Source: Terrisporobacter vanillatitrophus (GTDB lineage Bacteria; Bacillota; Clostridia; Peptostreptococcales; Peptostreptococcaceae). From it: 64,000 bases of DNA. The stretch lies in NCBI RefSeq assembly GCF_051148895.1, contig NZ_CP154625.1, forward strand, positions 1,178,001 through 1,242,000, in the 5' to 3' direction. A program made the translations under genes and the position numbers. Under the pieces are notes generated by a model. That model had not been told where the DNA came from. It saw only the letters and a program-made list of their open reading frames with translations, and searched no databases. Shown one piece after another: positions 17,017 to 25,191 of this stretch. Position 1 is the first letter of the stretch. The number at the start of each line of letters is the position of its first letter.

Positions 17017-18108
17017 ATGAAGAAAATAATATCAACGGCTTTAATTTGTTCAATGTTATTCTCAGCTAGTAGCATGGTATATGTTAATGCTGAAAATACA
17101 GAAAGTAAGCTAAAGTCTAATCAAGAAAAACAAGACGAATTAGATATAAAGATAAGTAATTTAAATGAAAAGAAAGAAAAAGTAGAAGAAAAAATTAACC
17201 TAGCAAATAAAAAAATAGAAAAAATAAATAATGAATCAGAACAATTAAAAGAAGATATTAAGAAATTAGAAGAAGATATAGCTTCAAATGAAGAAATCTT
17301 AGGAGATAGATTAAAAGTTATAAATAATAACTATACATTAGGTTATTTAAAGGTTATACTAAGTAGTAATTCTATTTCTGACTTTTTAAATAATGTTTAT
17401 ATAGTACAAGAAGTTGTAGCACAAGATAAACAAATGCTAAAAGATTTAGAATCTGATAAAAGTGAAATAGAAGTAAAAAAAGCAACATTAGATAAAAATA
17501 AAGAAGAAGCCAAAGTAATTAAAGATGAGTTAATAAAAGATAAGGAAAGCTTAGAGGAAGATAAATCAGAACTGAAAAAATTAAAGAAAGAATTAGTTAA
17601 TGAAGAGGAAGCGTTAGAAGAAAAACTACAAAAAATAGCAGCAGAAAATGCTAAGTCTTCTAATGACTCAAATTCTAGTAAATCAAATTCTAGTAATTCA
17701 ACTAATTCAAATACTGTAATATCAAATGGATCGTGGCCAGTACCTGGATATAGTACAATATCTTCTCCTTTTGGATATAGAATACATCCTGTGTTAGGTG
17801 TAAAAAAATTACATACAGGAATAGATATACCAGCTCCTACAGGAACTCCAGCAGTAGCTGTTGCTAGTGGAACAGTAATTTATTCAGGTGTTCAAGGTAG
17901 TTATGGAAATACAGTAATGATAAGACATGATAATGGTCTAGTATCACTTTATGCTCATAATAGTTCTTTAGTAGTTAAAGTAGGAGATAAAGTTAAAAAA
18001 GGACAAGTTGTTACTAAAATAGGGTCAACAGGAAGATCAACAGGTCCACATTTACATTTTGAAATTAGAGTAAATGGAACTCCTCAAAACCCATTAAATT
18101 ACTTATAA
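17017..18108 (+). CDS. Secreted coiled-coil M23 peptidase activated by FtsEX
   Basis: 363 residues. Signal peptide (about 1-25), a long coiled coil (about 28-215, Glu/Lys-rich heptads), a Ser/Asn linker, then a LytM/M23 domain (about 235-363) with HTGIDIPAPTGTPAVA (first zinc His and Asp) and HLHFEIRVNG (HxH). The combination of coiled coil and hydrolase in one operon with ftsEX parallels EnvC, PcsB and CwlO systems. Unlike EnvC, the M23 zinc ligands are intact, so it is likely an active D,D- or D,L-endopeptidase. Confidence 0.9.
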   Translation: MKKIISTALICSMLFSASSMVYVNAENTESKLKSNQEKQDELDIKISNLNEKKEKVEEKINLANKKIEKINNESEQLKEDIKKLEEDIASNEEILGDRLKVINNNYTLGYLKVILSSNSISDFLNNVYIVQEVVAQDKQMLKDLESDKSEIEVKKATLDKNKEEAKVIKDELIKDKESLEEDKSELKKLKKELVNEEEALEEKLQKIAAENAKSSNDSNSSKSNSSNSTNSNTVISNGSWPVPGYSTISSPFGYRIHPVLGVKKLHTGIDIPAPTGTPAVAVASGTVIYSGVQGSYGNTVMIRHDNGLVSLYAHNSSLVVKVGDKVKKGQVVTKIGSTGRSTGPHLHFEIRVNGTPQNPLNYL

Positions 18109-18133
18109 TCTTTTTGGATAAGGAGTAGTATCT

Positions 18134-18655
18134 ATGCAAGAATATGTGGTAGTAGACTTAGAAACTACAGGACTAGACCCATATAATGGTTGTGAAATAA
18201 TAGAAATAGGTATAACAGAAATAAAAAATAATCAAATTGTAAGAAATTATTCAAGATTAGTTAAACCAGATACAATTATACCTTCTTTCATAACAGGAAT
18301 AACTGGTATAACAAATGAAATGGTAGAAAATGAAGAAGGCATAGAAACTGTTTTGCCTAGATTTAGAAAATTTTTAAGTAATCGAGTTATGATAGCGCAT
18401 AATGCAAAGTTTGATTTGAAGTTTTTAAATTATTATTTACGAAAATATAATTTAGAACCTATAGACAATCATATATGTACTCTAGAAATGCTTAAAAAAT
18501 GTAAATCATATAAAGGAAAAAATAAAAAACTGGAAACTGCATGTAATTATTATAATATTATTAATGAAAATGCTCATAGAGCTGATAGTGATACTAAGGC
18601 TACAGCGGAGTTGTTTTTGATAATAAAAGATGAAGTATTTCCAAAACTTATATAA
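18134..18655 (+). CDS. DnaQ/PolC-like 3'-5' exonuclease
   Basis: 173 residues, a single DEDDh exonuclease domain: VVDLETTGLDP (ExoI), ITNEMV, IAHNAKFDLKFL (ExoII) and HRADSDTKATAELF (ExoIII). Such stand-alone domains act in proofreading or DNA/RNA processing. RBS AAGGAG. It lies 25 bp after the M23 gene, so the two may share a transcript. Its terminator is split by the IS150-like insertion. Confidence 0.85.
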   Translation: MQEYVVVDLETTGLDPYNGCEIIEIGITEIKNNQIVRNYSRLVKPDTIIPSFITGITGITNEMVENEEGIETVLPRFRKFLSNRVMIAHNAKFDLKFLNYYLRKYNLEPIDNHICTLEMLKKCKSYKGKNKKLETACNYYNIINENAHRADSDTKATAELFLIIKDEVFPKLI

Positions 18656-18682
18656 AAAAGGGCTATAGATAAATGTACTGCG

Positions 18683-18725
18683 CCCCAATTGTTGGACCAA
18701 GATTCTAACGATTGGGGTGTTTTTT
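18683..18725 (+). terminator. Hairpin at IS left end hiding the transposase ribosome site
   Basis: CCCCAAT...ATTGGGG stem (about 13 pairs with wobbles) followed by TGTTTTTT, just before the OrfA ATG. The 3' arm is also the only Shine-Dalgarno sequence (GGGGTG). Readthrough RNA from outside would terminate or lock the ribosome site. Confidence 0.6.
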
Positions 18726-19238
18726 ATGGTTAAATATAATTACGACTTTAAATTAAAAGTTGTAACAGCATATTTAAATGGAGAAGGTGGGTATAAATCA
18801 ATAGCAAGGCAATATGGAATTCCAAACATTTCACAAATTCAAAGATGGGTGAGTGTATATAAGTCTCTTGGTAAAGATGCATTAAAAACAAAGAAAAAGC
18901 AGACTTCTTATCCTGTACAACTTAAACTTGATGTTGTAAACTATATGATTATAACTAAGTATAGTGCACAAGAAGTCGCTAACCATTTCGGAATTAATAA
19001 TAGTACACTTGTATCAGCATGGATGCAGAAATTTTCAAATGGTGGTGTTGACGAATTGTCTAAAAGGAAAGGAATGCCACCTATGAATAAAAATAAAAAA
19101 GAAGAAAAACTAACAAGAGAACAAGAATTAGAACGTGAAAATGAATTACTAAAAGCGGAGCTTGCTTTTCTAAAAAAGCTGCGTGCTTCAGGGATGAATA
19201 TTCCAGAAAGGTTAAAAACAAATACGAAGCAAAAATAA
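18726..19238 (+). CDS. IS3-family transposase OrfA
   Basis: 170 residues from ATG 18726. Two helix-turn-helix regions (about 5-55 with SIARQYGIPNISQIQRWV, and 60-115 with AQEVANHFGINNSTLVSAWM) bind the terminal repeats, followed by a leucine-zipper-like coiled coil (LERENELLKAELAFLKKL) for dimerisation. An in-frame A-AAA-AAG at 19172-19178 lets ribosomes slip -1 into OrfB. OrfA alone is usually a regulator of transposition in this family. Confidence 0.92.
   Translation: MVKYNYDFKLKVVTAYLNGEGGYKSIARQYGIPNISQIQRWVSVYKSLGKDALKTKKKQTSYPVQLKLDVVNYMIITKYSAQEVANHFGINNSTLVSAWMQKFSNGGVDELSKRKGMPPMNKNKKEEKLTREQELERENELLKAELAFLKKLRASGMNIPERLKTNTKQK
19172..19178 (+). other. Programmed -1 frameshift site A-AAA-AAG
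   Basis: The heptamer is in the correct OrfA phase (codons AAA AAG at 19173 and 19176). Shifting -1 continues without a stop as AACFRDEYSRKVKNKYEAKI and on into OrfB. A GC-richer segment follows within a few bases. Confidence 0.85.
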
Positions 19239-20119
19239 TCTATGATCTTCGTAAAGAATTTAAATTATCTATTATCCTTGAAGCTACGAAGTTTCCTAAA
19301 TCAACATATATGTATTGGCAAAAAAGATTTGAAGATGAAAATCCAGATGAAGAACTTGAAGGAAAAATCAAAAAAATCTTCAAAGATAATGACAAGAATT
19401 ATGGCTATCGCCGAATTACATCTACATTAAAAAATTCTGGTATTGTTATTAATCAAAAGAAAGTTAGGAGACTTATGAAAAAACTGGAGCTTAAGTGTAT
19501 ATCATTTTCTCATAAATCACGTAAGTATAATTCATATAAAGGTACAATTGGAAAAGTAGCTAAAAATAGAATTAATAGAAGATTTAATACATCAATTCCA
19601 CATCAAAAGATAACAACTGATACAACGGAATTTAAAATATATGAAACTAATAAAAACGGTAGATTAACTATAAAAAAAGCATATTTAGATCCATTTTTAG
19701 ACATGTTTAATGGTGAAATTTTATCATATAGTTTATCAGAAAGGCCAGATTTCAAGTCTGTAAATTATGCTTTGGATGAAGCTATTATTATTACAAGTGA
19801 CTGTCCTTATCGAAGAACTTTTCATTCAGATCAAGGATGGATATATCAAATGAAGCAGTATACAAATATACTTAAAGATAATAAAATATTTCAAAGTATG
19901 TCTCGAAAAGGAACATGCCTTGATAATTCTCCCATGGAAAATTTCTTTGGCATAATTAAACAAGAAATGTATTATGGAAAAATCTATAGAAGTTTTGAAG
20001 AGTTAGAAATAGCAATAAAAAAATATATTAACTATTATAATAATGAAAGAATTAAGGAAAAATTAAACTGGAATAGTCCAGTAAATTATAGAATGAAATA
20101 TGAATTAAAAGCTGCATAA
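19178..20119 (+). CDS. IS3-family transposase OrfB (DDE integrase core), expressed as OrfAB fusion
   Basis: The -1 frame is open from the slip site; an internal ATG at 19310 would give 269 residues but lacks a ribosome site, so the main product is OrfAB (18726-20119). It has an HTH_21 region (YGYRRITSTLKNSGI) and the rve core with Asp in TTDTTEF, Asp in FHSDQGWIY and Glu in SPMENFFGIIKQE, 35 residues after the SDQG Asp as usual for IS3. Ends with the typical YYNNERIKEKLNWNSPV. No inactivating change is seen. Confidence 0.92.
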   Translation, partial: AACFRDEYSRKVKNKYEAKIIYDLRKEFKLSIILEATKFPKSTYMYWQKRFEDENPDEELEGKIKKIFKDNDKNYGYRRITSTLKNSGIVINQKKVRRLMKKLELKCISFSHKSRKYNSYKGTIGKVAKNRINRRFNTSIPHQKITTDTTEFKIYETNKNGRLTIKKAYLDPFLDMFNGEILSYSLSERPDFKSVNYALDEAIIITSDCPYRRTFHSDQGWIYQMKQYTNILKDNKIFQSMSRKGTCLDNSPMENFFGIIKQEMYYGKIYRSFEELEIAIKKYINYYNNERIKEKLNWNSPVNYRMKYELKAA

Positions 20120-20273
20120 AATAAAAATACTGGAATGAAACATCACTCCAGTATAAAGTCCAACTTTTGGGTCTCAGTACAAAATCTATAGCTCTTTTTT
20201 ATATGTAAATTTTGTGTTCAATAAAAGTATAGATTCATAGTATATATTAGTAGGAATAATAGGGGGATTAAGT

Positions 20274-20573
20274 ATGAATCACATTTATGTAAATATTTAT
20301 ACAGATAAAGTTAAGTTTTACATAGTTTACTATGACCAAAGTGATAAGAGGAAAATTAAAGATGATGAAATTATATTGCCTATTTCCTTTAACATGGGTG
20401 ATAAATTATATTATATAAAAAAAATAATAAGCACAATTATTAATCAATATAATATAGAATCATATTGTTTAGAGGTAGATAGTGATATAGGAGTGGAAAT
20501 AGTAGATGCAGTTAAGATGGAAGGAGTTCTAGAAGAATTATTCTCAAGTAAAGGAGTAATGCTATGGAAATAA
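20274..20573 (+). CDS. Small protein of unknown function, partner of kinase
   Basis: 99 residues starting MNHIYVNIYTDKVKFYIVYY, a beta-rich opening followed by a helix with TIINQYNIESYCLEVDSD and a C-terminal VKMEGVLEELF. The strand-strand-helix-acidic layout is reminiscent of an RNase H-like fold, but I cannot support that firmly. ATG after AGGGGG. It overlaps the kinase start by 10 bp, so the two are translationally coupled. Confidence 0.6.
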   Translation: MNHIYVNIYTDKVKFYIVYYDQSDKRKIKDDEIILPISFNMGDKLYYIKKIISTIINQYNIESYCLEVDSDIGVEIVDAVKMEGVLEELFSSKGVMLWK

Positions 20574-21586
20574 GTCCGAAATTAAACTTAAAAATATTAC
20601 AAAAGATTAATTCAGAAGGTGTGAATTCAGCTTTGTATATAGTTGAAGATAGGCAACTTAACTGTGAAATGATATTAAAGCAAATAGATAAGAAGAAATT
20701 AAAAGAATATGATAAATATTTTGAAGAATCTAAAAAGATATCTTTATTAAATCATCCTAATATTATAAAAATTAATTATGCAACTTATGATGAGGAGTAT
20801 ATTTATATAACAATGCCTTATTATGAAAAAGGATCTTTAAATCATATATTGGATTCTAGAAGTTTAACAGTAAGAGAAATTATAAAATACTCTTTAGATT
20901 TTCTTTCAGCTCTTTATTATATACATGATAATAATATAATTCATTGTGATATAAAACCAAATAATATTCTCATAGATGATAATAATCAAGCTATACTTAG
21001 TGATTTTGGATCTTCTATAAAACTTGATATTCATGGATGTGGTAAGTTGAAAAATGTTTACTATAAGCATATAGCTCCAGAGCAGTGTTTTACATCAACT
21101 GTAGATGGTAGTATTGATGTTTATCAAGTTGGAACTACTTTATATAGGATGTGCAATGGAAATGAGGAATATAATAATCAACTTAAGAGATATAAAAATC
21201 TCAATGACTTAAAAATAGCCATATCAAAGGGAAAGTTTCCTGTAAGAAAAAAGTATTTACCACATATACCAAAATCTTTAATTGAAGTTATAGAAAAATG
21301 TTTACAAGTAAGTAGAGAAGATAGATATGAAGATATATTAAATATTTTAAATGATTTATCAAAAATTAATGAAAATCTTGATTGGAGATATGATAAAAGA
21401 AGCAAGGATTATTTTACATGGATAAAAGATGATAATTATATCATATTAAAACGAGAGGATAAAATATGGTCAATTGAATCGAATATTATAAAAGATACTA
21501 AAAGTAAGATGGAAGTAGAAAGTAAGGCTCAAGGATATAGAGTAATAAGAAAAATTATAAAGGAAAATGAAAAAACCCTACTTTAA
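20564..21586 (+). CDS. Hanks-type Ser/Thr protein kinase, cytoplasmic
   Basis: 340 residues. Kinase domain at about 8-265: the ATP-binding Lys in MILKQI, catalytic loop IIHCDIKPNN (HCD instead of HRD), DFGS metal site, APEQC and DVYQVGTTLY. Unlike the PrkC/Stk1 kinase it has no membrane segment and no PASTA repeats; the C-terminal 75 residues are Lys/Asp rich and unrecognised. RBS AAAGGAG. Coupled to the small gene before it and closed by a terminator. Targets unknown; an orphan regulatory or defence kinase is possible. Confidence 0.85.
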   Translation: MEISPKLNLKILQKINSEGVNSALYIVEDRQLNCEMILKQIDKKKLKEYDKYFEESKKISLLNHPNIIKINYATYDEEYIYITMPYYEKGSLNHILDSRSLTVREIIKYSLDFLSALYYIHDNNIIHCDIKPNNILIDDNNQAILSDFGSSIKLDIHGCGKLKNVYYKHIAPEQCFTSTVDGSIDVYQVGTTLYRMCNGNEEYNNQLKRYKNLNDLKIAISKGKFPVRKKYLPHIPKSLIEVIEKCLQVSREDRYEDILNILNDLSKINENLDWRYDKRSKDYFTWIKDDNYIILKREDKIWSIESNIIKDTKSKMEVESKAQGYRVIRKIIKENEKTLL

Positions 21587-21608
21587 TCCGTTCAAGTAGG
21601 GTTTTTTA
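21570..21608 (+). terminator. Rho-independent terminator
   Basis: AAAACCCTACTT / AAGTAGGGTTTT stem with T run. Confidence 0.9.
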
Positions 21609-21852
21609 TTAAAATATATTATAAAAAGGGGTTTATTAGGGAATATATTTTATTTGGGGAGTAATCAGTTATTGGGGAAATAACTGTATATTTATAATAT
21701 ACAAAATTCGACAAAATATGCAAGTGTTTTTGAAAGAAAATAATATTTTTTATGAAAATTAATGATATGTTTCAAATGTCAAATAGATATTTAGAAATAT
21801 ATTAATACATTTCTAAGTATTGGTTAAAATACCTTTAATAAGGAGGAATATC

Positions 21853-22329
21853 ATGAAAAAAGAGCTAATAATTTACATATTGATGATATTAGTAGTATTT
21901 GCTTTTAATAATGCATCTTATTCTATTAATAAAAATAATCATTTTCAAAGTTCATTATATGTAAACAATGTTAATGATAAAAATATTAAAATTGAAATAA
22001 CAAATGTGGAAACAGTAAATAGTGTAATTTGTTTAGATGAAGTCTATGAATCTTATTCTATTATTACCATGGATATAACTAATACTGGACTAGATAATGT
22101 AGAATTATCTAATATTAATTATTTTGTTTATCAAGATAATAAAAAGTTACAAACATTTATACAAACCAAAAATAAATATTTAGGATTTATAGGAACATTA
22201 GCTAGTGGAGAACATAAAGAAATAAAAATAGGAGTAGTATTAGAGAAAAAAAATACACCACTTAAGTTAGTTTTTGATAATTTAAGTGATGATAAAAAAG
22301 AAAAAATTATAAAAATAATAAACCTCTAA
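21853..22329 (+). CDS. Secreted DUF4352/DUF5067-like protein
   Basis: 158 residues from ATG 21853 with a perfect AGGAGG. A signal anchor (about residues 3-22) is followed by an Ig-like beta domain: YSIITMDITNTGLDNVELSN, YFVYQDNKK, ASGEHKEIKIGVVLEK, LVFDNL. That strand order is typical of DUF4352/telomeric-repeat-like domains in clostridial secreted proteins. No lipobox Cys. Function unknown. Confidence 0.6.
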   Translation: MKKELIIYILMILVVFAFNNASYSINKNNHFQSSLYVNNVNDKNIKIEITNVETVNSVICLDEVYESYSIITMDITNTGLDNVELSNINYFVYQDNKKLQTFIQTKNKYLGFIGTLASGEHKEIKIGVVLEKKNTPLKLVFDNLSDDKKEKIIKIINL

Positions 22330-22490
22330 TATATCAACAATAAAAGATTAAACAATACTACAAATATAGATCTTTTTCAATATATTAATCATTTATACCT
22401 TACATTTGATACAATGTAATATTACAATTTTGTACTTTGATTTATTTTAATTTACAATGTATAATTAATTTAACAAGTAAGGAGGTATAT

Positions 22491-23393
22491 ATGATCGATT
22501 ATGATAGTAGTGATAACAAAATAAGACGAAAAAAAATTAGTTCTAATAATTCAAATAAAAGCAAGCATAATGCAGTTAGTACTAAAAATAAACAAGAAAT
22601 CAACAGAGTTGATAGAAAAGATATAGATGAAAATTTTGAATTAGAAAAAGAATTATTCTATAAGAAAAGAGATAAAAAAAGACATAAAAGAAATAATCTT
22701 ATAAAAAAATGTTTAACTGTTTTGCTAATGTTAACATTTATAGGAAGTATATTTGCCTCTATATTAGTAGCTGTTTCACTTAAGGGAACTCCTAATGTGA
22801 CTAAAGATTTAATTTACAATAGTTATGTATCTCAAAATATTGTTCCAGTCAATGAAATACCTGATGATTTAAAACATGCTATTGTTGCCACAGAAGATAA
22901 GCGATTTTATAAACATAAAGGCGTTGATTTTAGGTCCTTATCTAGATCTGTTGTTAACAATATTTTATCAGATTCAACACAAGGTGGAAGTACCATTGAT
23001 ATGCAAGTATCAAAAAACTTATTAACAAGTGAAGAGAGAACTCTAAAACGTAAAATTAGAGATATGTATAATGCAATGCAAATAAATAAAATAATGACAA
23101 AAGATGAAATCTTATCTGTTTATTTAAATAATATATACTTTGGAAAAGCAAGTTACGGTGTGGCAGATGCAGCAAAAACTTACTTTGGAAAAGATGTGAG
23201 AGATTTAAATTTAGGGGAATGTGCTATGCTAGCAGGAATTACAAATAACCCAGCAAAATACATGCAACATGATGAAGCAAAAAGAAGGCAGAAAGTCGTT
23301 TTAAAGCATATGTATGAGCAAGGTTATATAACTGACGATGAATATAGGGAAGCTTTTAAAGACCCAACACCTTTTAAATCTGAAATTGCATAA
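22491..23393 (+). CDS. Monofunctional peptidoglycan transglycosylase (GT51)
   Basis: 300 residues from ATG 22491 (RBS AAGGAGG). A highly charged cytoplasmic tail (about 1-75) precedes one membrane segment (about 78-102) and a GT51 domain (about 120-295) with ATEDKRFYKHKG (catalytic Glu), GGSTIDMQVSKN, RKIRDMYNAMQI and YLNNIYFGKASYGV. It polymerises lipid II into glycan strands. There is no penicillin-binding domain. The palindrome TGTAATATTACA lies at the upstream edge (22416-22427). Terminator follows. Confidence 0.92.
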   Translation: MIDYDSSDNKIRRKKISSNNSNKSKHNAVSTKNKQEINRVDRKDIDENFELEKELFYKKRDKKRHKRNNLIKKCLTVLLMLTFIGSIFASILVAVSLKGTPNVTKDLIYNSYVSQNIVPVNEIPDDLKHAIVATEDKRFYKHKGVDFRSLSRSVVNNILSDSTQGGSTIDMQVSKNLLTSEERTLKRKIRDMYNAMQINKIMTKDEILSVYLNNIYFGKASYGVADAAKTYFGKDVRDLNLGECAMLAGITNNPAKYMQHDEAKRRQKVVLKHMYEQGYITDDEYREAFKDPTPFKSEIA

Positions 23394-23398
23394 ATAAT

Positions 23399-23433
23399 TA
23401 AAATGTCAATAAGAAAACTTATTGACATTTTTT
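23399..23433 (+). terminator. Rho-independent terminator
   Basis: AAAATGTCAATAAG / CTTATTGACATTTT stem with T run. Confidence 0.88.
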
Positions 23434-23517
23434 AGTATATAGTCTTGATATTTAATTATTTCATATTATAATAAGATTAATGCTATTTTAAGTCTATAAA
23501 ATAAAAGAGGTGACTAA

Positions 23518-23934
23518 ATGTTTAAATTTACTTATGATGAAAAAGAATATATATTAAATGATGAAAGTTTTGATGAATTAATCAACGATGATGATAAACC
23601 AGTTAAAAATATTGATAATGATACGATTATAGAGTTGCTAAATAATTCTCCAGAAGAAATAATATTTGGTGAAGAGTTTTATATAGAAGCATGTCCTAAG
23701 TGTTTAAAAGGCATAAAAGAGAAAGAAAAATTCTTTCCATTTTTAGAGTATCATTTTTATATTTATACTAAAGAAGGTAAATATGTTATAAGTACTATAG
23801 AGAAAGATTACCAAGGAAAATCATTTAACAAGCTATCTAGAGCAAATCTTGTTGATGATAGTTATATAGTGAGCATAATCATATGCAAACATTGTAATGA
23901 TTACATAATACAACTGGAAAATTGTGAAGTGTAA
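23518..23934 (+). CDS. DUF3785-like zinc-ribbon protein
   Basis: 138 residues. Two CxxC knuckles (CPKC at about 60 and CKHC at about 121) would bind one zinc; between them lie EYHFYIYTKEGKYVIS and SYIVSIII. The acidic N-terminus and this layout resemble the DUF3785 family of clostridia, recalled by pattern only. RBS GAGGTGA. Soluble, monocistronic, ending in a terminator. Function unknown. Confidence 0.55.
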   Translation: MFKFTYDEKEYILNDESFDELINDDDKPVKNIDNDTIIELLNNSPEEIIFGEEFYIEACPKCLKGIKEKEKFFPFLEYHFYIYTKEGKYVISTIEKDYQGKSFNKLSRANLVDDSYIVSIIICKHCNDYIIQLENCEV

Positions 23935-23948
23935 TAAAACATGTACCT

Positions 23949-23977
23949 TAGACATATCTTTTGATATGTCTTTTTTA
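23949..23977 (+). terminator. Rho-independent terminator
   Basis: AGACATATC-TTTT-GATATGTCT followed by six T. Confidence 0.9.
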
Positions 23978-24066
23978 TGAAATGAATTTTTATATTTAAT
24001 TTTAAAATTAAATTACTATTGTTTACATTAATTTGATATGATTAATTGATAGGAGGGAATGATATC

Positions 24067-24753
24067 ATGAATAAAATAATTAGAGTTACAGCCAGATTAT
24101 TATTGGGATTTATAATATATGGTCTAGCTATAGTAGTAATGATACATGCAAATATTGGGCTAAGTCCATGGGATGTGCTTCATCAAGGTATATCATTAAA
24201 AACAGGTCTTACTATGGGGCAAATATCCATAGGAGTAGGAGTTATAATTATAATAATTGATGCATTTATGGGTGAAGGAATTGGATTTGCTACTTTAGGA
24301 AATGTATTTCTTATAGGTACTTTTTTAGATATATTTGAAGGTTTTAATATAATACCTTATGCAAATAATTTATTTATAGGAATTATTATGATGTTAATAG
24401 GAATAATTTTGGCTGCAATAGCTACTGTACTATACTTAAAGCCAGCTCTTGGTAGTGGTCCTAGAGATGGTTTAATGTTAGCCATAAATAAACGATCATC
24501 AAAATCTGTAGGTACAATAAGAACAATTATAGAATTAACAGCATTAGCAGTAGGTTGGCTTTTAGGAGGAAGTGTAGGAATTGGGACAATAATAAGTGGA
24601 TTTGGATTAGGTTATGCTATACAAATTGCTTTTAAAATAAGCCATATTGATTCTAAATCACTAACTCATGAAAGTGTTATTGAAAGTATAAAATATTTAA
24701 AAAATAAAAATAATATTGAAGTTGAAACTTGTATGGAAGTTGATGAAGAATAA
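24067..24753 (+). CDS. YczE/YitT-family membrane protein
   Basis: 228 residues from ATG 24067, ten bases after AGGAGG. Five to six membrane segments; NIGLSPWDVLHQGIS, TMGQISIGVG and LGSGPRDGLMLAI are the marks of the COG2364 (YczE/YyaS) family. The function of these proteins is not firmly known; some are linked to surfactin or peptide production in Bacillus. The last 35 residues are a hydrophilic tail. Convergent to a minus-strand pair. Confidence 0.75.
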   Translation: MNKIIRVTARLLLGFIIYGLAIVVMIHANIGLSPWDVLHQGISLKTGLTMGQISIGVGVIIIIIDAFMGEGIGFATLGNVFLIGTFLDIFEGFNIIPYANNLFIGIIMMLIGIILAAIATVLYLKPALGSGPRDGLMLAINKRSSKSVGTIRTIIELTALAVGWLLGGSVGIGTIISGFGLGYAIQIAFKISHIDSKSLTHESVIESIKYLKNKNNIEVETCMEVDEE

Positions 24754-24756
24754 AAA

Positions 24757-24788
24757 TAGAAGCTACTATTAGGTAGCTTGTATTTTTA
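24757..24788. terminator. Terminator after the YczE-like gene
   Basis: AGAAGCTAC-TATTAG-GTAGCTT and a broken T run. Confidence 0.6.
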
Positions 24789-24812
24789 TTTAAAAATTTC
24801 TATATTAAATAT

Positions 24813-25127
24813 TTATTTTTCAACAAACATATCACAGCTAGCATTACCACTATTTATTTTTATTTTTTTTGCTGTACAGTACTTATTATCGTTGTAGGAG
24901 CATTTTATTGCATCACATTTTATATTTTGTATAGTAGTAGGATCTAACTTATTTTCACCGTAAATCGAACTAGTAAACTGCTGATAATCCTTTTCTTTAA
25001 AAGTAGAACAGTAAGTGTCATCAATATCATCTGCAAGAAAACCATCAATATTTATTCTTCCAGCATAACAATGATTATCATTGTTATGTATACATCTAGT
25101 TGCATCACATCTTAAACTGGTATCCAA
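24813..25127 (-). CDS. Protein with two DUF1540 domains
   Basis: 104 residues starting with TTG (RBS AGGAGGT, eight bases spacing). Two copies of the DUF1540 cysteine motif are visible: CDATRCIHNNDNHCYAGRI near the N-terminus and CDAIKCSYNDNKYCTAKKI near residue 72, each with a further Cys (YCSTF, SCDMF). The pattern C-x4-C-x6-C...C suggests metal binding. These small proteins are common in sporeformers; role unknown. Confidence 0.8.
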   Translation of the reverse strand: MDTSLRCDATRCIHNNDNHCYAGRINIDGFLADDIDDTYCSTFKEKDYQQFTSSIYGENKLDPTTIQNIKCDAIKCSYNDNKYCTAKKIKINSGNASCDMFVEK

Positions 25128-25191
25128 TTTTTAGACCTCCTTAACAAACTATATTAAAAATAATATATGTAAGTTGTATTATTTTATACAA

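Larger units (their letters stand above)
18674..20181 (+). mobile_element. IS3-family (IS150-like group) insertion sequence, intact
   Basis: 1508 bp. Left end TGTACTGCGCCCCAATTGTT and right end (reverse complement) TGTACTGAGACCCAAAAGTT are imperfect terminal inverted repeats of about 24 bp that start with TG, as in the IS150 group. The flanks carry a 3-bp repeat AAA (18671-18673 and 20182-20184), typical of IS3 elements, although AAA is weak evidence in such DNA. Inside are OrfA and OrfB joined by a -1 frameshift site. Near the right end a hairpin ACTGGA / TCCAGT (20128-20154) could stop outgoing transcripts. All catalytic residues are present, so it may be active. Confidence 0.93.
18655..20200 (+). 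terminator. Terminator hairpin split by an IS element
   Basis: Left arm AAAAAAGGGCTATAGA (18655-18670) and right arm TCTATAGCTCTTTTTT (20185-20200) together form a typical intrinsic terminator with an AAA loop when the 1508-bp IS is removed. The IS sits exactly in the loop. Confidence 0.8.

Noticed and set aside
16770..17069. Plus-strand frame overlapping the end of ftsX and start of the M23 gene
   Set aside because: Out-of-frame shadow of two solid genes with poor composition.
21661..21690. Hairpin CAGTTATT-GGGGA-AATAACTG between the kinase and DUF4352-like genes
   Set aside because: Perfect 8-bp stem exposing GGGG, but with no T run and no link to either gene's start; no function can be argued.
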